DNA of 64,000 bases from Polaromonas sp. (lineage in GTDB: Bacteria > Pseudomonadota > Gammaproteobacteria > Burkholderiales > Burkholderiaceae_C). Location of the stretch: assembly GCF_012927455.1 (NCBI RefSeq), contig NZ_JABBPE010000015.1, positions 576,423-640,422 on the forward strand, given 5' to 3'. Position 1 is the first letter of the stretch. Each line of letters begins with the position of its first letter. Positions 34,501 to 42,519 of the stretch are shown here, piece after piece. The position numbers and the translations under genes are program-made. Under the pieces are notes generated by a model. That model had not been told where the DNA came from, made no database searches, and saw nothing but the letters and a program-made list of their open reading frames with translations.

Positions 34501-34889
34501 TGGCGCTGATGATCAGCGGCTCTGACCTCGGCGTGATCGGCGTCATCGGCATTATCTTGCTGATAGGCATCGTGAAAAAGAACGCCATCATGATGATCGA
34601 CTTTGCGATTGACGCCGAGCGCAACGAAGGCAAGTCCGCGCAGGAAGCGATTCACCAGGCGGCGCTGCTGCGCTTTCGGCCAATTTTGATGACCACGCTG
34701 GCGGCGCTGTTTGCTGCTGTGCCGCTGATGCTGGGCTGGGGTGAAGGGGCCGAGTTGCGGCGGCCGCTGGGGCTGGCAATTTTTGGCGGCTTGATCGTGA
34801 GTCAGGTGTTGACGCTGTTCACTACACCGGTGATTTATCTGGCGTTTGACCGGCTGGGGCGGCGGGTTCGGGGAAGGGAGCGGGTTTGA
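31593..34889 (+). CDS. mdtB: RND efflux pump, MdtB-like, with linker insertion
   Basis: The 1098-residue inner-membrane proton-driven pump has the RND start PFIRRPVATALLMLAIVLAG, the TM4 proton-relay motif FVVDDAIVMIENISR near residue 437 and the terminal GIVKKNAIMMIDFAI motif. Residues ~532-571, in the cytoplasmic linker before TM7, are a Gly/Ala/Glu-rich insert whose DNA resembles the GC-rich repeat at the otnK 5' end. It is likely to work as a hetero-oligomer with the MdtC-like pump, from which it is separated by a large palindrome. Confidence 0.93.
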   Translation: MNQPLDYQPSEPTPDMSPSSPFIRRPVATALLMLAIVLAGLVGFKFLPLSALPQVDYPTIQVQTLYPGASPEVMAQTVTAPLERQFGQMAGLQRMSSTSAAGVSIVTLQFNLGLALDVAEQQVQAAINAGGSLLPADLPAPPVYAKVNPADAPVLTLAITSDTLPLTEVQNIVNTRLALKISQVNGVGLVSLSGGQRPAVRIQADTRALASYGLALDALRTAIAAANANGAKGSIDGPTRAYSINSNDQLLAASDYKNLIIAYKNGAAVRVADVAQVVDSAENTKLGAWSGGDCPPAAARVPTEENDCLGALAKQLKPAIILNVQRQPGANVIDTVDAIKARLPELQAGMPASIKVEVLSDRTTGIRASVLHVEIELMLAVLLVVLVIFAFLRNLRATVIASVAVPISLIGTCGAMYLLGYSLNNLSLMALTIATGFVVDDAIVMIENISRYIEKGEEPMAAAFKGAKQIGFTIISLTVSLIAVLIPLLFMGDVVGRLFREFAITLAITILISAVVSLTLVPMMSARWLKAKNPTLVASRAYGGALPLESEEGAGLAWGGPALAAEAGMPDRTVAARLQQLFEGVIVRYDRSLSWVFARQTATLLVALATLALTVLLYVLIPKGLFPTQDTGQLQGRIETAQSVSYGRMAELQQAAARAILEDPDVATLSSFIGVDAANNTMLHTGRMLINLKATRSGSQQATMDRLKRRVSNIAGVTLYLQPTQDLTIDAETGPTQFRVSLEGSDNATVVKWATQLAQRMQQLSGVSNISSDAGASGSAAFITVDRDTAARLAITTSAIDDALYSAFGQRIVSTIFTETNQYRVILEALPDPLNTVASLGNLQLKAGVGGTTPLSSIASISERPAPLQITRVAQYPATTLGFDTAPGVSLGKAVDQIKQAANDMALPASVTLTFLGAAGAYQSSLANQLWLILAAVICVYIVLGVLYESYIHPLTILSTLPSAGVGALLALMISGSDLGVIGVIGIILLIGIVKKNAIMMIDFAIDAERNEGKSAQEAIHQAALLRFRPILMTTLAALFAAVPLMLGWGEGAELRRPLGLAIFGGLIVSQVLTLFTTPVIYLAFDRLGRRVRGRERV
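33190..33300. repeat. GC-rich repeat read in frame within mdtB
   Basis: The segment begins CCCCACGCTTGTCGCTTCGC, continues with TGCGCTGCCCC and AGAAGGGGCTGGCC and ends CTTGGGGCGGCCCGGC. This parallels the unit order at 28795-28860. It adds about 40 residues to the pump linker. Confidence 0.55.
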
Positions 34890-34904
34890 TGCTTTCTTGT
34901 GCTG

Positions 34905-34957
34905 TTTATGGCTCTAGCCCATTATCCATGGGCGTAAGTAGCTATATATTTGATAGC
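34905..34957. repeat. Intergenic repeat, copy 5
   Basis: CTCTAGCCCATTATCCATGG is followed by GCGTAAGTAGCTAT and TTTGATAGC. It lies directly after the MdtB-like stop. Confidence 0.85.
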
Positions 34958-34980
34958 GTGCTTTCTTTTCTTGGTGCGTT

Positions 34981-35497
34981 GGCCGGGAGTCGCCCGGCGG
35001 CGACTCACTTTACTTTTGCTTCGCCAAAAGAAAGTAAGCAAAGAAAAGGCGACCCGCAGTCTGGGTCCTTACGCTTCGCTTCAGGCAACCTGCGCTGCTT
35101 GAGAAAAGCGAGGGTCCGGCACAAACTCGCTTCGCTCAGACAAGTGCCGGCCCTGATCCCGCTTCTCTCAAGCAGCACAGGCCCAGCCAGGACGGGGTGG
35201 GATCGGATCCGGCAGCGCTGGCAAGAAGTCGAAAAATTCCTGAACCCGAATCCAAACTCGAACCCGAATCCGACCCCAAAGCCCTTCTGTATGCGCCGAG
35301 GAGCGCAGGGCCAGACGGATCAGGGATCGTGCTTGTCTGAGCGAAGCGAGTTTGCACGATACCCCGACTGGACCGAGCACCGCAGGTTGCCCGTAGCGCA
35401 GCGAAGGGACGCAGACAGTAGGGTCGCCTTTTCTTTGGTTACTTTTCTTTTGGCGAAGCAAAAGAAAGTGACTAGCCGCCGGGCTACCCCCGGCCAG
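34981..35497. repeat. ~515 bp nested palindromic element between the two RND genes
   Basis: The left arm 34981-35095 pairs with the reverse complement of 35384-35497 over about 112 bp with few mismatches. Shared blocks include TTGCTTCGCCAAAAG, CAAAGAAAAGGCGACC and GGCAACCTGCG. Inside, a second hairpin pairs GCTGCTTGAGAAAAGCG (about 35094-35110) with 35160-35176, and its loop segment AACTCGCTTCGCTCAGACAA is again inverted at 35333-35353. Two GAACCCGAATCC units lie near 35243 and 35260. No gene is supported in this 664-bp gap. Confidence 0.85.
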
Positions 35498-35553
35498 CAG
35501 TCCTCAGCAGCGCAGCAGGACCCAAGAACGACAGCCAAGGTGGGAGCAAAGAA

Positions 35554-38500
35554 GTGAACCTCTCCGAGCCCTTCGTCCGCCGGCCCGTAGCCACGGTATT
35601 GCTGACCATAGGCCTGGCGCTGGCGGGCATAGGCGCGCTGTTTGTGCTGCCCGTCTCGCCGCTGCCGCAGGTTGATTTTCCCGTCATCTCGGTCAGCGCC
35701 TCGCTGCCCGGCGCCAGCCCAAGCACCATGGCCAGCAGCGTGGCCACGCCGCTGGAAAGGCGCCTGGGCGTGATCGCCGGCGTCAATGAGATGACGTCGA
35801 ACAGCGGCACCGGCTCGGCCCGCGTCACGCTGCAGTTCGACCTGGACCGCAAGATCGACGCGGCCGCACGCGAAGTGCAGGCCGCCATCAACGCTTCCCG
35901 CGCCGACCTGCCCGCCACACTGCGCAGCAACCCGACCTACCGCAAGGCCAACCCGGCCGCCTCGCCCGTCATCATCCTGGCGCTCACTTCCAAAAGCCGC
36001 TCGCCCGGGCAAATCTACGACGAAGTCTCCAACCTGCTGCAGCAAAAGATTGCCCAGGTGCCGGGCGTGGGCGATGTGGAACTCGGTGGCGGTTCGCTGC
36101 CGGCCGTGCGTGTTGAGCTGAACCCGTTGGCGTTGAACCGCTATGGCATCAGCATGGAGGACGTGCGGGCGGCCCTGCAGGCGTCGAATGCCAACCGGCC
36201 CAAGGGCGCCATTGAAGTTAACGACGCAGGCGGTGAAGGGGCCGGCCGGCGCCTGCAGATCTATTCGGGCGCCAACACCGCCAGCGGCGGGCGTCGTGCT
36301 GCCGATTACCGGGGGCTGGTGGTGGCGTGGCGCAACGGTGCGGCAATACGGCTGGGTGATGTGGCCGAGGTGCTGGACGGCGTTGAGAACACCAACACCC
36401 TGGGCCTTTTCAACGGCGAGCCGGCCGTCGTCGTATTGGTCACACGCCAGCCCGGTGCCAACGTGATTGCAACAGTGGACGGCGTGCGGGCTCTGCTGCC
36501 GGCCCTGCAGGCGCAGCTGCCTGCCGACGTGCAATTGCAGGTCGCGTCGGACAGTACCAACTCTATTCGCACCTCGCTGCGCGAAATTGAGCTGACGCTG
36601 CTGATATCGATTGCTCTGGTGGTGCTGGTGGTCAGCGCGTTTTTACGCAGCGCGCGCGCCACGCTGATTCCTGCGGTTGCCACGGTGGTGTCGCTGCTCG
36701 GCACCTTTGGCGTGATGTATTTGCTCGGCTTCAGCCTGAACAATCTGAGCCTGATGGCGCTTACCGTGGCCACCGGTTTTGTGGTGGACGACGCCATCGT
36801 GGTGCTGGAAAACACCAGCCGCCACATCGAAGCTGGCATGGACCGCTTCAAGGCGGCGTTGCTGGGCGCACGCGAAGTCGGTTTCACCGTGCTGTCGATC
36901 AGCCTGTCGCTGGTAGCCGTGTTCATTCCGCTGCTCTTCATGGGTGGCCAGATGGGGCGGCTGTTTCGCGAATTCGCCGTCACGCTGTCAGCGGCGGTGC
37001 TGATCTCGCTGGTGATTTCACTGACCACCACGCCCATGATGTGCGCCTGGCTGCTCAAGCCCGCTACAGACCGCAAGCCGCCGGGACGCATCTCCCGCTG
37101 GTTTGACAACGGCTTCAAGCGCGTGCTGCGCAGCTACGAAGTGGCGCTGGACTGGGCACTTGCCAGCAAGCTGCTGGTGATGCTGATTCTGCTCGCCGTT
37201 GTCGCGCTCAACGTCTATCTCTACGTCAAGGTACCCAAGGGCTTTTTCCCACAGCAAGATACCGGGCAGATCGCCGGCGGCCTGCGCGCCGACCGCAGCA
37301 TTTCCTTCCAGGCCACGCAGGGCAAGCTCAAACAACTGGTCGACATCATCCGGCGTGACCCGGCGGTGGACACCGTGGTCGGCTTTACCGGCGGCTCGCG
37401 CTCGGGCGGCGGCTTCATGTTCATCAACCTCAAGCCAGTGGCGCAGCGCAGCGATGCCGGTCAGGCCGTCATTGCGCGGCTGCGCCCGCAGCTGGCGAGC
37501 GTCACCGGGGTCTCACTCTTCCTTAACCCGGTACAAGACCTGCGCGGTGGTGGCCGCCAGAGCAGTTCAACCTACCAGTACACCCTGAAAAGCGACAACG
37601 CCGCTGACCTGCGGGTCTGGGCCACGCGGTTGGCCGATCAGATGAAGCGGCAGGAGGCGCTGACCGACGTGGACACCGACCAGGAAGAACACGGCGTTGA
37701 AACCATGGTCACGGTGGACAAGGAAAGCGCGGCGCGACTCGGCATCAGCTCACGCGATGTCGACAACGCGCTCTACAACGCCTTCGGCCAGCGCCAGGTT
37801 GCCACCGTCTATGCCGAATTGAACCAGTACCACGTCATCATGGAGGTAGCGCCGCGCTTCACGCGCAGTCCCGAGTCGCTCAAGGACATCTACATCCCGG
37901 CCAGAAACGTCAGTGGCAACAGCGGTGCAAGTGCCAACGGCACGGCGGCCACATCGCCCGTTGCCACGCCCGCAGCGGCCAGCACCATCCCGGTGAACCC
38001 GGCCCTGCGCGATCCCTCCTCCGGCCAGTCGCTCAGTACAGCGGCCAGCACCATGGTGCCGCTCTCAAGCATTGCGCGCTTCAGCCAGGGTTCCACCGCC
38101 GCCTCCATCAGCCACGAAGACGGCGAGCTGTCGACCACCGTTTCTTACAACCTGGCCGAAGGCCGCACCATCAGCGATGCCGAGTCGGCTGTCAGGCAGG
38201 CCGAAGCCGCCATTGGCCTGCCCAACAATGTGCGCGGCAGTTTTTCAGGCACGGCGCTCAGCGCGCAGGAATCACAAGGCGAGCAGCCGCTGCTGATACT
38301 GGCTGCGCTGGTGGTGATTTACATCGTGCTCGGCATTCTGTATGAGAGCCTGGTGCATCCCCTCACCGTAATCTCTACCCTGCCCTCGGCCGGCGTGGGC
38401 GCCGTGCTGGCGCTGATGTTGTTCAAGCTCGATTTTTCGCTGATTGCGCTGATCGGCGTTTTTCTGCTGATCGGCATCGTCAAAAAGAACGCCATCCTGA

Positions 38501-38853
38501 TCATCGATTTTGCCCTCGACGCCGAACGTGCGCGCGGCATTTCTGCCGTTGAAGCGGTGCGTGAAGCCTGCCTGCTGCGCTTTCGCCCCATCCTGATGAC
38601 CACGCTGGCCGCCATACTGGGCGCCCTGCCGCTGGCCATCGGCTTTGGCGAGGGCGCCGAGCTGCGCCGCCCGCTCGGCATCGCTATCATCGGCGGGCTG
38701 ATTGCCAGCCAGCTGCTGACGCTGTTGACCACGCCGGTGGTCTATGTGTTGCTCGACAAGCTGCGCCGCCGCAATCCCTCGGAGCGCCATTTGAGCCGCC
38801 ACCCCGCTGATTCCAGCCAGCCACCGCCGCGACCGCCGCTGCAACTGCAATGA
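35554..38853 (+). CDS. mdtC: RND efflux pump, MdtC-like
   Basis: The 1099-residue second pump starts at GTG with GGGAG upstream (MNLSEPFVRRPVATVLLTIG). It has TM4 FVVDDAIVVLENTSRH near residue 407 and the late GIVKKNAILIIDFALD. A periplasmic segment near residues 786-830 is an unusual Asn/Ala/Ser/Thr/Pro-rich insertion relative to the pump core. Homology to MdtC and pairing with the first pump suggest a B2C-like trimer. Expression across the upstream palindrome is a question. Confidence 0.94.
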   Translation: MNLSEPFVRRPVATVLLTIGLALAGIGALFVLPVSPLPQVDFPVISVSASLPGASPSTMASSVATPLERRLGVIAGVNEMTSNSGTGSARVTLQFDLDRKIDAAAREVQAAINASRADLPATLRSNPTYRKANPAASPVIILALTSKSRSPGQIYDEVSNLLQQKIAQVPGVGDVELGGGSLPAVRVELNPLALNRYGISMEDVRAALQASNANRPKGAIEVNDAGGEGAGRRLQIYSGANTASGGRRAADYRGLVVAWRNGAAIRLGDVAEVLDGVENTNTLGLFNGEPAVVVLVTRQPGANVIATVDGVRALLPALQAQLPADVQLQVASDSTNSIRTSLREIELTLLISIALVVLVVSAFLRSARATLIPAVATVVSLLGTFGVMYLLGFSLNNLSLMALTVATGFVVDDAIVVLENTSRHIEAGMDRFKAALLGAREVGFTVLSISLSLVAVFIPLLFMGGQMGRLFREFAVTLSAAVLISLVISLTTTPMMCAWLLKPATDRKPPGRISRWFDNGFKRVLRSYEVALDWALASKLLVMLILLAVVALNVYLYVKVPKGFFPQQDTGQIAGGLRADRSISFQATQGKLKQLVDIIRRDPAVDTVVGFTGGSRSGGGFMFINLKPVAQRSDAGQAVIARLRPQLASVTGVSLFLNPVQDLRGGGRQSSSTYQYTLKSDNAADLRVWATRLADQMKRQEALTDVDTDQEEHGVETMVTVDKESAARLGISSRDVDNALYNAFGQRQVATVYAELNQYHVIMEVAPRFTRSPESLKDIYIPARNVSGNSGASANGTAATSPVATPAAASTIPVNPALRDPSSGQSLSTAASTMVPLSSIARFSQGSTAASISHEDGELSTTVSYNLAEGRTISDAESAVRQAEAAIGLPNNVRGSFSGTALSAQESQGEQPLLILAALVVIYIVLGILYESLVHPLTVISTLPSAGVGAVLALMLFKLDFSLIALIGVFLLIGIVKKNAILIIDFALDAERARGISAVEAVREACLLRFRPILMTTLAAILGALPLAIGFGEGAELRRPLGIAIIGGLIASQLLTLLTTPVVYVLLDKLRRRNPSERHLSRHPADSSQPPPRPPLQLQ

Positions 38854-38893
38854 GTCATTTATGTTCTCATGCCTGCGTCACCACCCTGCTGCC

Positions 38894-38977
38894 GTCATTG
38901 CCGCGCAGGCAAAAAGCCGCGGCACCTCACCCACCCCTCGTTCAAAGCGCGCTGGATTCTGCCAGCGCGGGAATGAC
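38894..38977. repeat. REP-like inverted repeat before the outer-membrane factor
   Basis: GTCATTGCCGCGCAGGC (38894-38910) is inverted at 38961-38977 (GCCAGCGCGGGAATGAC) with two mismatches. CGCGCTGG and CCAGCGCG make a tight inner hairpin. It occupies the gap between mdtC and the next start. Confidence 0.8.
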
Positions 38978-38995
38978 GAATCCATAAGGTTGCCC

Positions 38996-40411
38996 ATGCG
39001 CCCTAACCTTCACCCTTACCAGTGCGCCACCGCATTGGCCGTGCTGCTCAGCGGCTGCGCCGTCGGCCCCAGTTACCAGCGCCCGGCCACGGTGGATGTC
39101 AGCGCCTTCAAGGAAGCCGAGGGCTGGGTTCCCGCCGCGCCCGCCGATGCGCTGGAGCGCGGCCCTTGGTGGTCGTTGTTTAACGACCCGCTGCTCGACC
39201 AGCTGGCGGCGCGGGTGGAGGTGTCCAACCAGAATGTGGCGGCTGCCGTGGCCGCTTACGCCCAGGCGCGCGCGCTGGTGCGCGAGCAGCGTGCCGGGCT
39301 GTTTCCTGTGGTCACGCTCGATGGCGGCGGCACGCGCTCTCATAGCAGTTCCAGCAGCAGCGGCAGCGGCAGCGGCGGGCGCACCGGCAACAGCTACCAG
39401 CTCAGCATAGGCGGCAATTGGGAGCCCGATGTCTGGGGCCGCCTGGGCCGCGCGGTCGAGGGCGCGAAGGCAGGCGCCGAGGCCAGCGCCGCCGACCTGG
39501 CCTCGGCCAGGCTGTCGGCGCAGGGCGAACTGGCAATCAATTACCTGTCGCTGCGCCAGACCGACGCGCAAAAAGCGCTGCTGACAACCACCATTGAAGG
39601 CTTTCAGCGCAGCCTGGAGATCACGCAAAACCGCTACAGCGCCGGCATTGCGGCCAAAACCGATGTGCTGCAGGCGCAAACCCAGCTGGCCAATGCGCAG
39701 GCCGACGACGCCGGGCTGCAGCGCCAGCGCGCCCAGCTTGAACACGCCATTGCCGTGCTGGTAGGCGTTGCGCCCGGCAACTTCACGCTCGCCCCCGCTG
39801 CCTGGAGCCCCGTTGCGCCTGAGGTTCCGGTAGGCGTGCCGTCCACCTTGCTGCAACGCCGACCCGACATTGCCGCCGCAGAGCGCCGCGTCGCCATCGC
39901 CAACGAGCAGATCGGCATCGCCAAAAGCGCCTACTACCCCAGCCTTTCCCTGGGCGCGTCTTCCGGATTCGGCGCCAGCCGCGTTGCCGACCTGTTCAAC
40001 GCCTCCAGCAGCGTCTGGTCGCTAGGTCTGTCGGCCGCGCAAGTGCTCTTCAACGCCGGCGCCACCGGCGCCCGCGTAGAGGCCCGCCAGGCCGCGCACG
40101 CGCAGGCCGTGGCGCAGTACCGGCAAACCGTGCTGAGCGCTTTTCAGGGCGTCGAAGACCAGCTCGCCGCCACCCGCGTGCTGCAAACCCAGCAGGACCT
40201 GCGCCGCCAGGCCTCCACCGCAGCCGACCAGGTCGAGCAGCAAGTGCTCAACCGCTACCGCAGCGGCCAGGTCAGCTTCACCGAAGTCATCACCGCGCAG
40301 GCCACCGCGCTCAATGCGCGCCGCGCATTGGTGCAAGCCATGGCGGATCGGCAGACTACGGCAGTGGCTCTGATCCAGTCACTGGGCGGCGGCTGGCAGA
40401 TGGGGAAGTAG
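38996..40411 (+). CDS. Outer-membrane efflux lipoprotein, NodT/OprM family
   Basis: The 471-residue TolC-like channel has a lipoprotein signal peptide (lipobox LLSGC, Cys ~18), then GPSYQRPA and WWSLFNDPLLDQL, a Ser/Gly-rich low-complexity loop near residue 120 and two OEP repeats. It completes the MdtABC tripartite pump. I start at 38996 because AAGG precedes it and the lipobox then falls in the right place; the frame is open back to 38861. Its 3' end is present again, diverged, at 48.2 kb. Confidence 0.92.
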   Translation: MRPNLHPYQCATALAVLLSGCAVGPSYQRPATVDVSAFKEAEGWVPAAPADALERGPWWSLFNDPLLDQLAARVEVSNQNVAAAVAAYAQARALVREQRAGLFPVVTLDGGGTRSHSSSSSSGSGSGGRTGNSYQLSIGGNWEPDVWGRLGRAVEGAKAGAEASAADLASARLSAQGELAINYLSLRQTDAQKALLTTTIEGFQRSLEITQNRYSAGIAAKTDVLQAQTQLANAQADDAGLQRQRAQLEHAIAVLVGVAPGNFTLAPAAWSPVAPEVPVGVPSTLLQRRPDIAAAERRVAIANEQIGIAKSAYYPSLSLGASSGFGASRVADLFNASSSVWSLGLSAAQVLFNAGATGARVEARQAAHAQAVAQYRQTVLSAFQGVEDQLAATRVLQTQQDLRRQASTAADQVEQQVLNRYRSGQVSFTEVITAQATALNARRALVQAMADRQTTAVALIQSLGGGWQMGK

Positions 40412-40432
40412 TTTCGCTACGTGCCGGCAAAT

Positions 40433-40492
40433 GCTATGTTTTTAATAGCGCGTTGCACCCATTCCCATTAAGCTGTACGTTGATTTGATGCC
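40433..40492. repeat. Intergenic repeat, copy 6
   Basis: GCTATGTTTTTAATAGCGCG is followed by TTGCACCCATTCCCATTAAG and ATTTGATGCCT. It lies after the outer-membrane factor and matches the copy at 48263 in orientation and flank. Confidence 0.85.
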
Positions 40493-40525
40493 TGAAACTT
40501 GCTAGCCACCCGCTGAACGTCAAAA

Positions 40526-40575
40526 AGAGAAAAGGCGCTCTTTATTTTGAGCCTTGCCCTTTTTCGCTTTTCTCT
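40526..40575. terminator. AT-rich hairpin between convergent genes
   Basis: AGAGAAAAGGCG and CGCTTTTCTCT form an inverted repeat just outside the stop of the HEAT-repeat gene. Convergent transcription from both sides makes a bidirectional terminator plausible. Confidence 0.45.
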
Positions 40576-40576
40576 A

Positions 40577-41065
40577 TTATTTCTTCGGTGCCACCTTCTT
40601 GGCCGGTGCGCTGGGTGTCAACTGCTTGGCGGTGGCGGTGGCGGCGCTGCGCAAGTGCTCGGCCGGATCACTTTTTTCGATCTGAGCCACGCGCTCGCTG
40701 AACTCGGGTCGCTTTAGCACGCCGGCAGTGTTCAAGGCGAGCTTGCGAACGCCGGCATCCGCGTCGTTCAACGCCTTCATGACCAGATCGCCAGGCGCGG
40801 CCTTCGACAGGTTCTGCAAGCCGTGGGCGACGGCGATACGCACTTGCGGATCGTGGTGCTCGGCTGCAACCCGCAGCAACTCGATGGCTTCAGCGCCACC
40901 GATGAGGCTGGCGGCATAGGCCGCTTTGGCTGCCTTCAGTGGATCGTTGGCGGCGATGATCATCTTCAGGTGTGGCAGAGCCTCGGGACCGAGTTTGGGG
41001 AAGGCCGCGTAGACGGGCTCCTCGCGGTCGATCTCAGCAAGAACTTGTTGCATGGTGACGGACAT
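40577..41065 (-). CDS. HEAT-repeat protein
   Basis: The 162-residue protein is made of about three helical HEAT units, for example AAKAAYAASLIGGAEAIELL, HDPQVRIAVAHGLQNL and ADAGVRKLALNTAGVL, with a Lys/Ala/Pro tail. HEAT proteins are scaffolds that bind other proteins. It is the last gene of the eight-gene same-strand cluster, 14 bp after the LGFP-metalloprotease, so it may bind that protein. There is no signal peptide. Confidence 0.75.
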   Translation of the reverse strand: MSVTMQQVLAEIDREEPVYAAFPKLGPEALPHLKMIIAANDPLKAAKAAYAASLIGGAEAIELLRVAAEHHDPQVRIAVAHGLQNLSKAAPGDLVMKALNDADAGVRKLALNTAGVLKRPEFSERVAQIEKSDPAEHLRSAATATAKQLTPSAPAKKVAPKK

Positions 41066-41079
41066 TTTGAGGCTCCAGA

Positions 41080-42396
41080 CTAGATGGTCGAAGGGCTGGC
41101 CAGCATCGTCGCGCTCTCGGAGGCGACGATGTCGGGCGGCGGGTTGGTGATGTTGTCGGTTCCATTGCCGGTCATCAGCCGGTTGTTGTTGTTGACATGC
41201 GCGAGCCCGAGCACATGGCCGATCTCATGGGCCAAAGTCCAGGCGCTCGCGCCGCTGGCCACTGCAGCGCCCGGCTGGCCTGCCGGGTGGCTGGCGCAGC
41301 CGTTGAAAGGCGGCTGGGTGCTGCGAACGAAGTAGGCCACCACGTCGTTGCCGCTGACGAAGTTACGGTGCGAGAACAGATCGGTCTGCTCTGCCGTCAC
41401 GCTGCCCATGGTACAGCCGCCCACGTCGAGGTCGTTCAGGGCCGGCAGGCTCAGCACTTCGAAAGACACGTACTTGATGCCGATCTGCGCGGTGGCATAG
41501 GTCAGGCGCATGTTGGAGATCATCTGGTTGATGCTGAAGCGGGTCGGCGCGGTCAGGCACTTGATATGCAGCCGCATGGTTTCCCGGCACGCCAGCGCGC
41601 CGGTGGCCGGGCTCCAGTAGATTGAGCCATGCTGGAACTCGCTGTAGCGGCCGAGGCCATCTTCGGTGCTGAGCTCGTCGCTGGTCGGGTAGCCGAGGAA
41701 GCTGCGCTCCCAGCCCATGCCGGCCCACAGGTTGCGGATCACGCCATGCACCTCGTGTGCGCCGGTCGCCGGCGTCCAGTAGATCGAGCCGCCCTGAAAG
41801 TGGTTGTAGCGGCCTGCACCGTCGGGCGTGGTCGACTCGTCGGTGGTCGGGTAGCCGAGGAAGCTGCGCTCCCAGCCCAGGGTCGACCACTTGCCGCGGA
41901 TCGCGCCGTGAACCTCGTGCGCGCCGAGTACGGGCGTCCAGTAGATCGAGCCGCCCTGGAAGTGGTTGTAACGGCCGATGCCGTCTGGCGTGGTCGATTC
42001 GTCAGTCAGCGGGTAGCCCAAGAAGCTGCGCTCCCAGCCCAGGCTGGCCCATTTGCCGCGGATATCGCCATGCACTTCGTGCGCGTCGGTGGCAGGGGTC
42101 CAGTAGACCGAGCCGCCCTGGAAGTGGTTGTAGCGGCCGCCGCCGCCCGGTGTGGCGGTTTCGTCGGTGACCGGGTAGTGCAGCAAGCCGCGCTCCCAGC
42201 CGAGAGCGGCCCAGCGGTCGCGGATGCGGCCGTGGATCTCGTGCGCGCCACTGGCCGGCGACCAGTAGATCGATCCGCTGCGGTAGTGCCGATAGTGGCC
42301 GATGCCGTCCGGCGCCCCCAGTTCCGCTATTGTCGCGGGGCCCAGCCAGCCGCCTGCGCCGCCGAGCGCAGCATATTTCACATCAATGTCCGACAT
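41080..42396 (-). CDS. LGFP-repeat protein with metzincin-like protease domain
   Basis: The 438-residue protein combines five ~54-residue LGFP repeats (residues ~10-285, each ending in patterns like RYNHFQGGSIYWTP and AHEVHG) with a C-terminal zinc protease. The zinc motif is AHEIGHVLGLAH near residue 390, followed by a likely Met-turn (NRLMTG). LGFP repeats bind cell-surface polymers in actinobacteria. No signal peptide is visible. I start at 42396 because AGGAG lies 7 nt upstream, and a longer frame reaches 42504. The neighbours are a HEAT protein downstream and a coiled-coil protein upstream. Confidence 0.8.
   Translation of the reverse strand: MSDIDVKYAALGGAGGWLGPATIAELGAPDGIGHYRHYRSGSIYWSPASGAHEIHGRIRDRWAALGWERGLLHYPVTDETATPGGGGRYNHFQGGSVYWTPATDAHEVHGDIRGKWASLGWERSFLGYPLTDESTTPDGIGRYNHFQGGSIYWTPVLGAHEVHGAIRGKWSTLGWERSFLGYPTTDESTTPDGAGRYNHFQGGSIYWTPATGAHEVHGVIRNLWAGMGWERSFLGYPTSDELSTEDGLGRYSEFQHGSIYWSPATGALACRETMRLHIKCLTAPTRFSINQMISNMRLTYATAQIGIKYVSFEVLSLPALNDLDVGGCTMGSVTAEQTDLFSHRNFVSGNDVVAYFVRSTQPPFNGCASHPAGQPGAAVASGASAWTLAHEIGHVLGLAHVNNNNRLMTGNGTDNITNPPPDIVASESATMLASPSTI
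41640..42330. repeat. Tandem ~162-bp direct repeats encoding LGFP units
   Basis: About four to five consecutive units repeat blocks such as CTGGAAGTGGTTGTAGCGGC or close variants, TCGTCGGTGGTCGGGTAGCC and AAGCTGCGCTCCCAGCC. The near-identity at the DNA level suggests recent duplication or gene conversion and could change copy number. Confidence 0.8.
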
Positions 42397-42496
42397 GGAT
42401 GTTCTCCTGTTGAAGTTCGGTTTGTCCGGAAGGGCCTGCGCAAGCTTTTCAAGTTCAAGAAAAAAGCCTGCAACCCCATGCTGGCGCGCACTAAAA

Positions 42497-42513
42497 GCTA
42501 TCAAATTAATAGC
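42497..42513. repeat. Half copy of the intergenic repeat
   Basis: GCTATCAAATTAATAGC is the hairpin half of the repeat family without the GCGCCCGT part. It lies in the 123-bp gap between the coiled-coil gene and the LGFP-protease gene. Confidence 0.6.
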
Positions 42514-42519
42514 AAACGA

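Noticed and set aside
34886..35557. A 223-residue open frame across the gap between the RND pump genes
   Set aside because: It runs through the nested palindrome and an intergenic repeat, and its composition is low-complexity; no family sequence or ribosome site supports it.
41640..42330. CRISPR-like array because of regular repeats
   Set aside because: The units are about 162 bp, continuous and in frame, encoding LGFP repeats; there are no short repeats with unique spacers and no cas genes.
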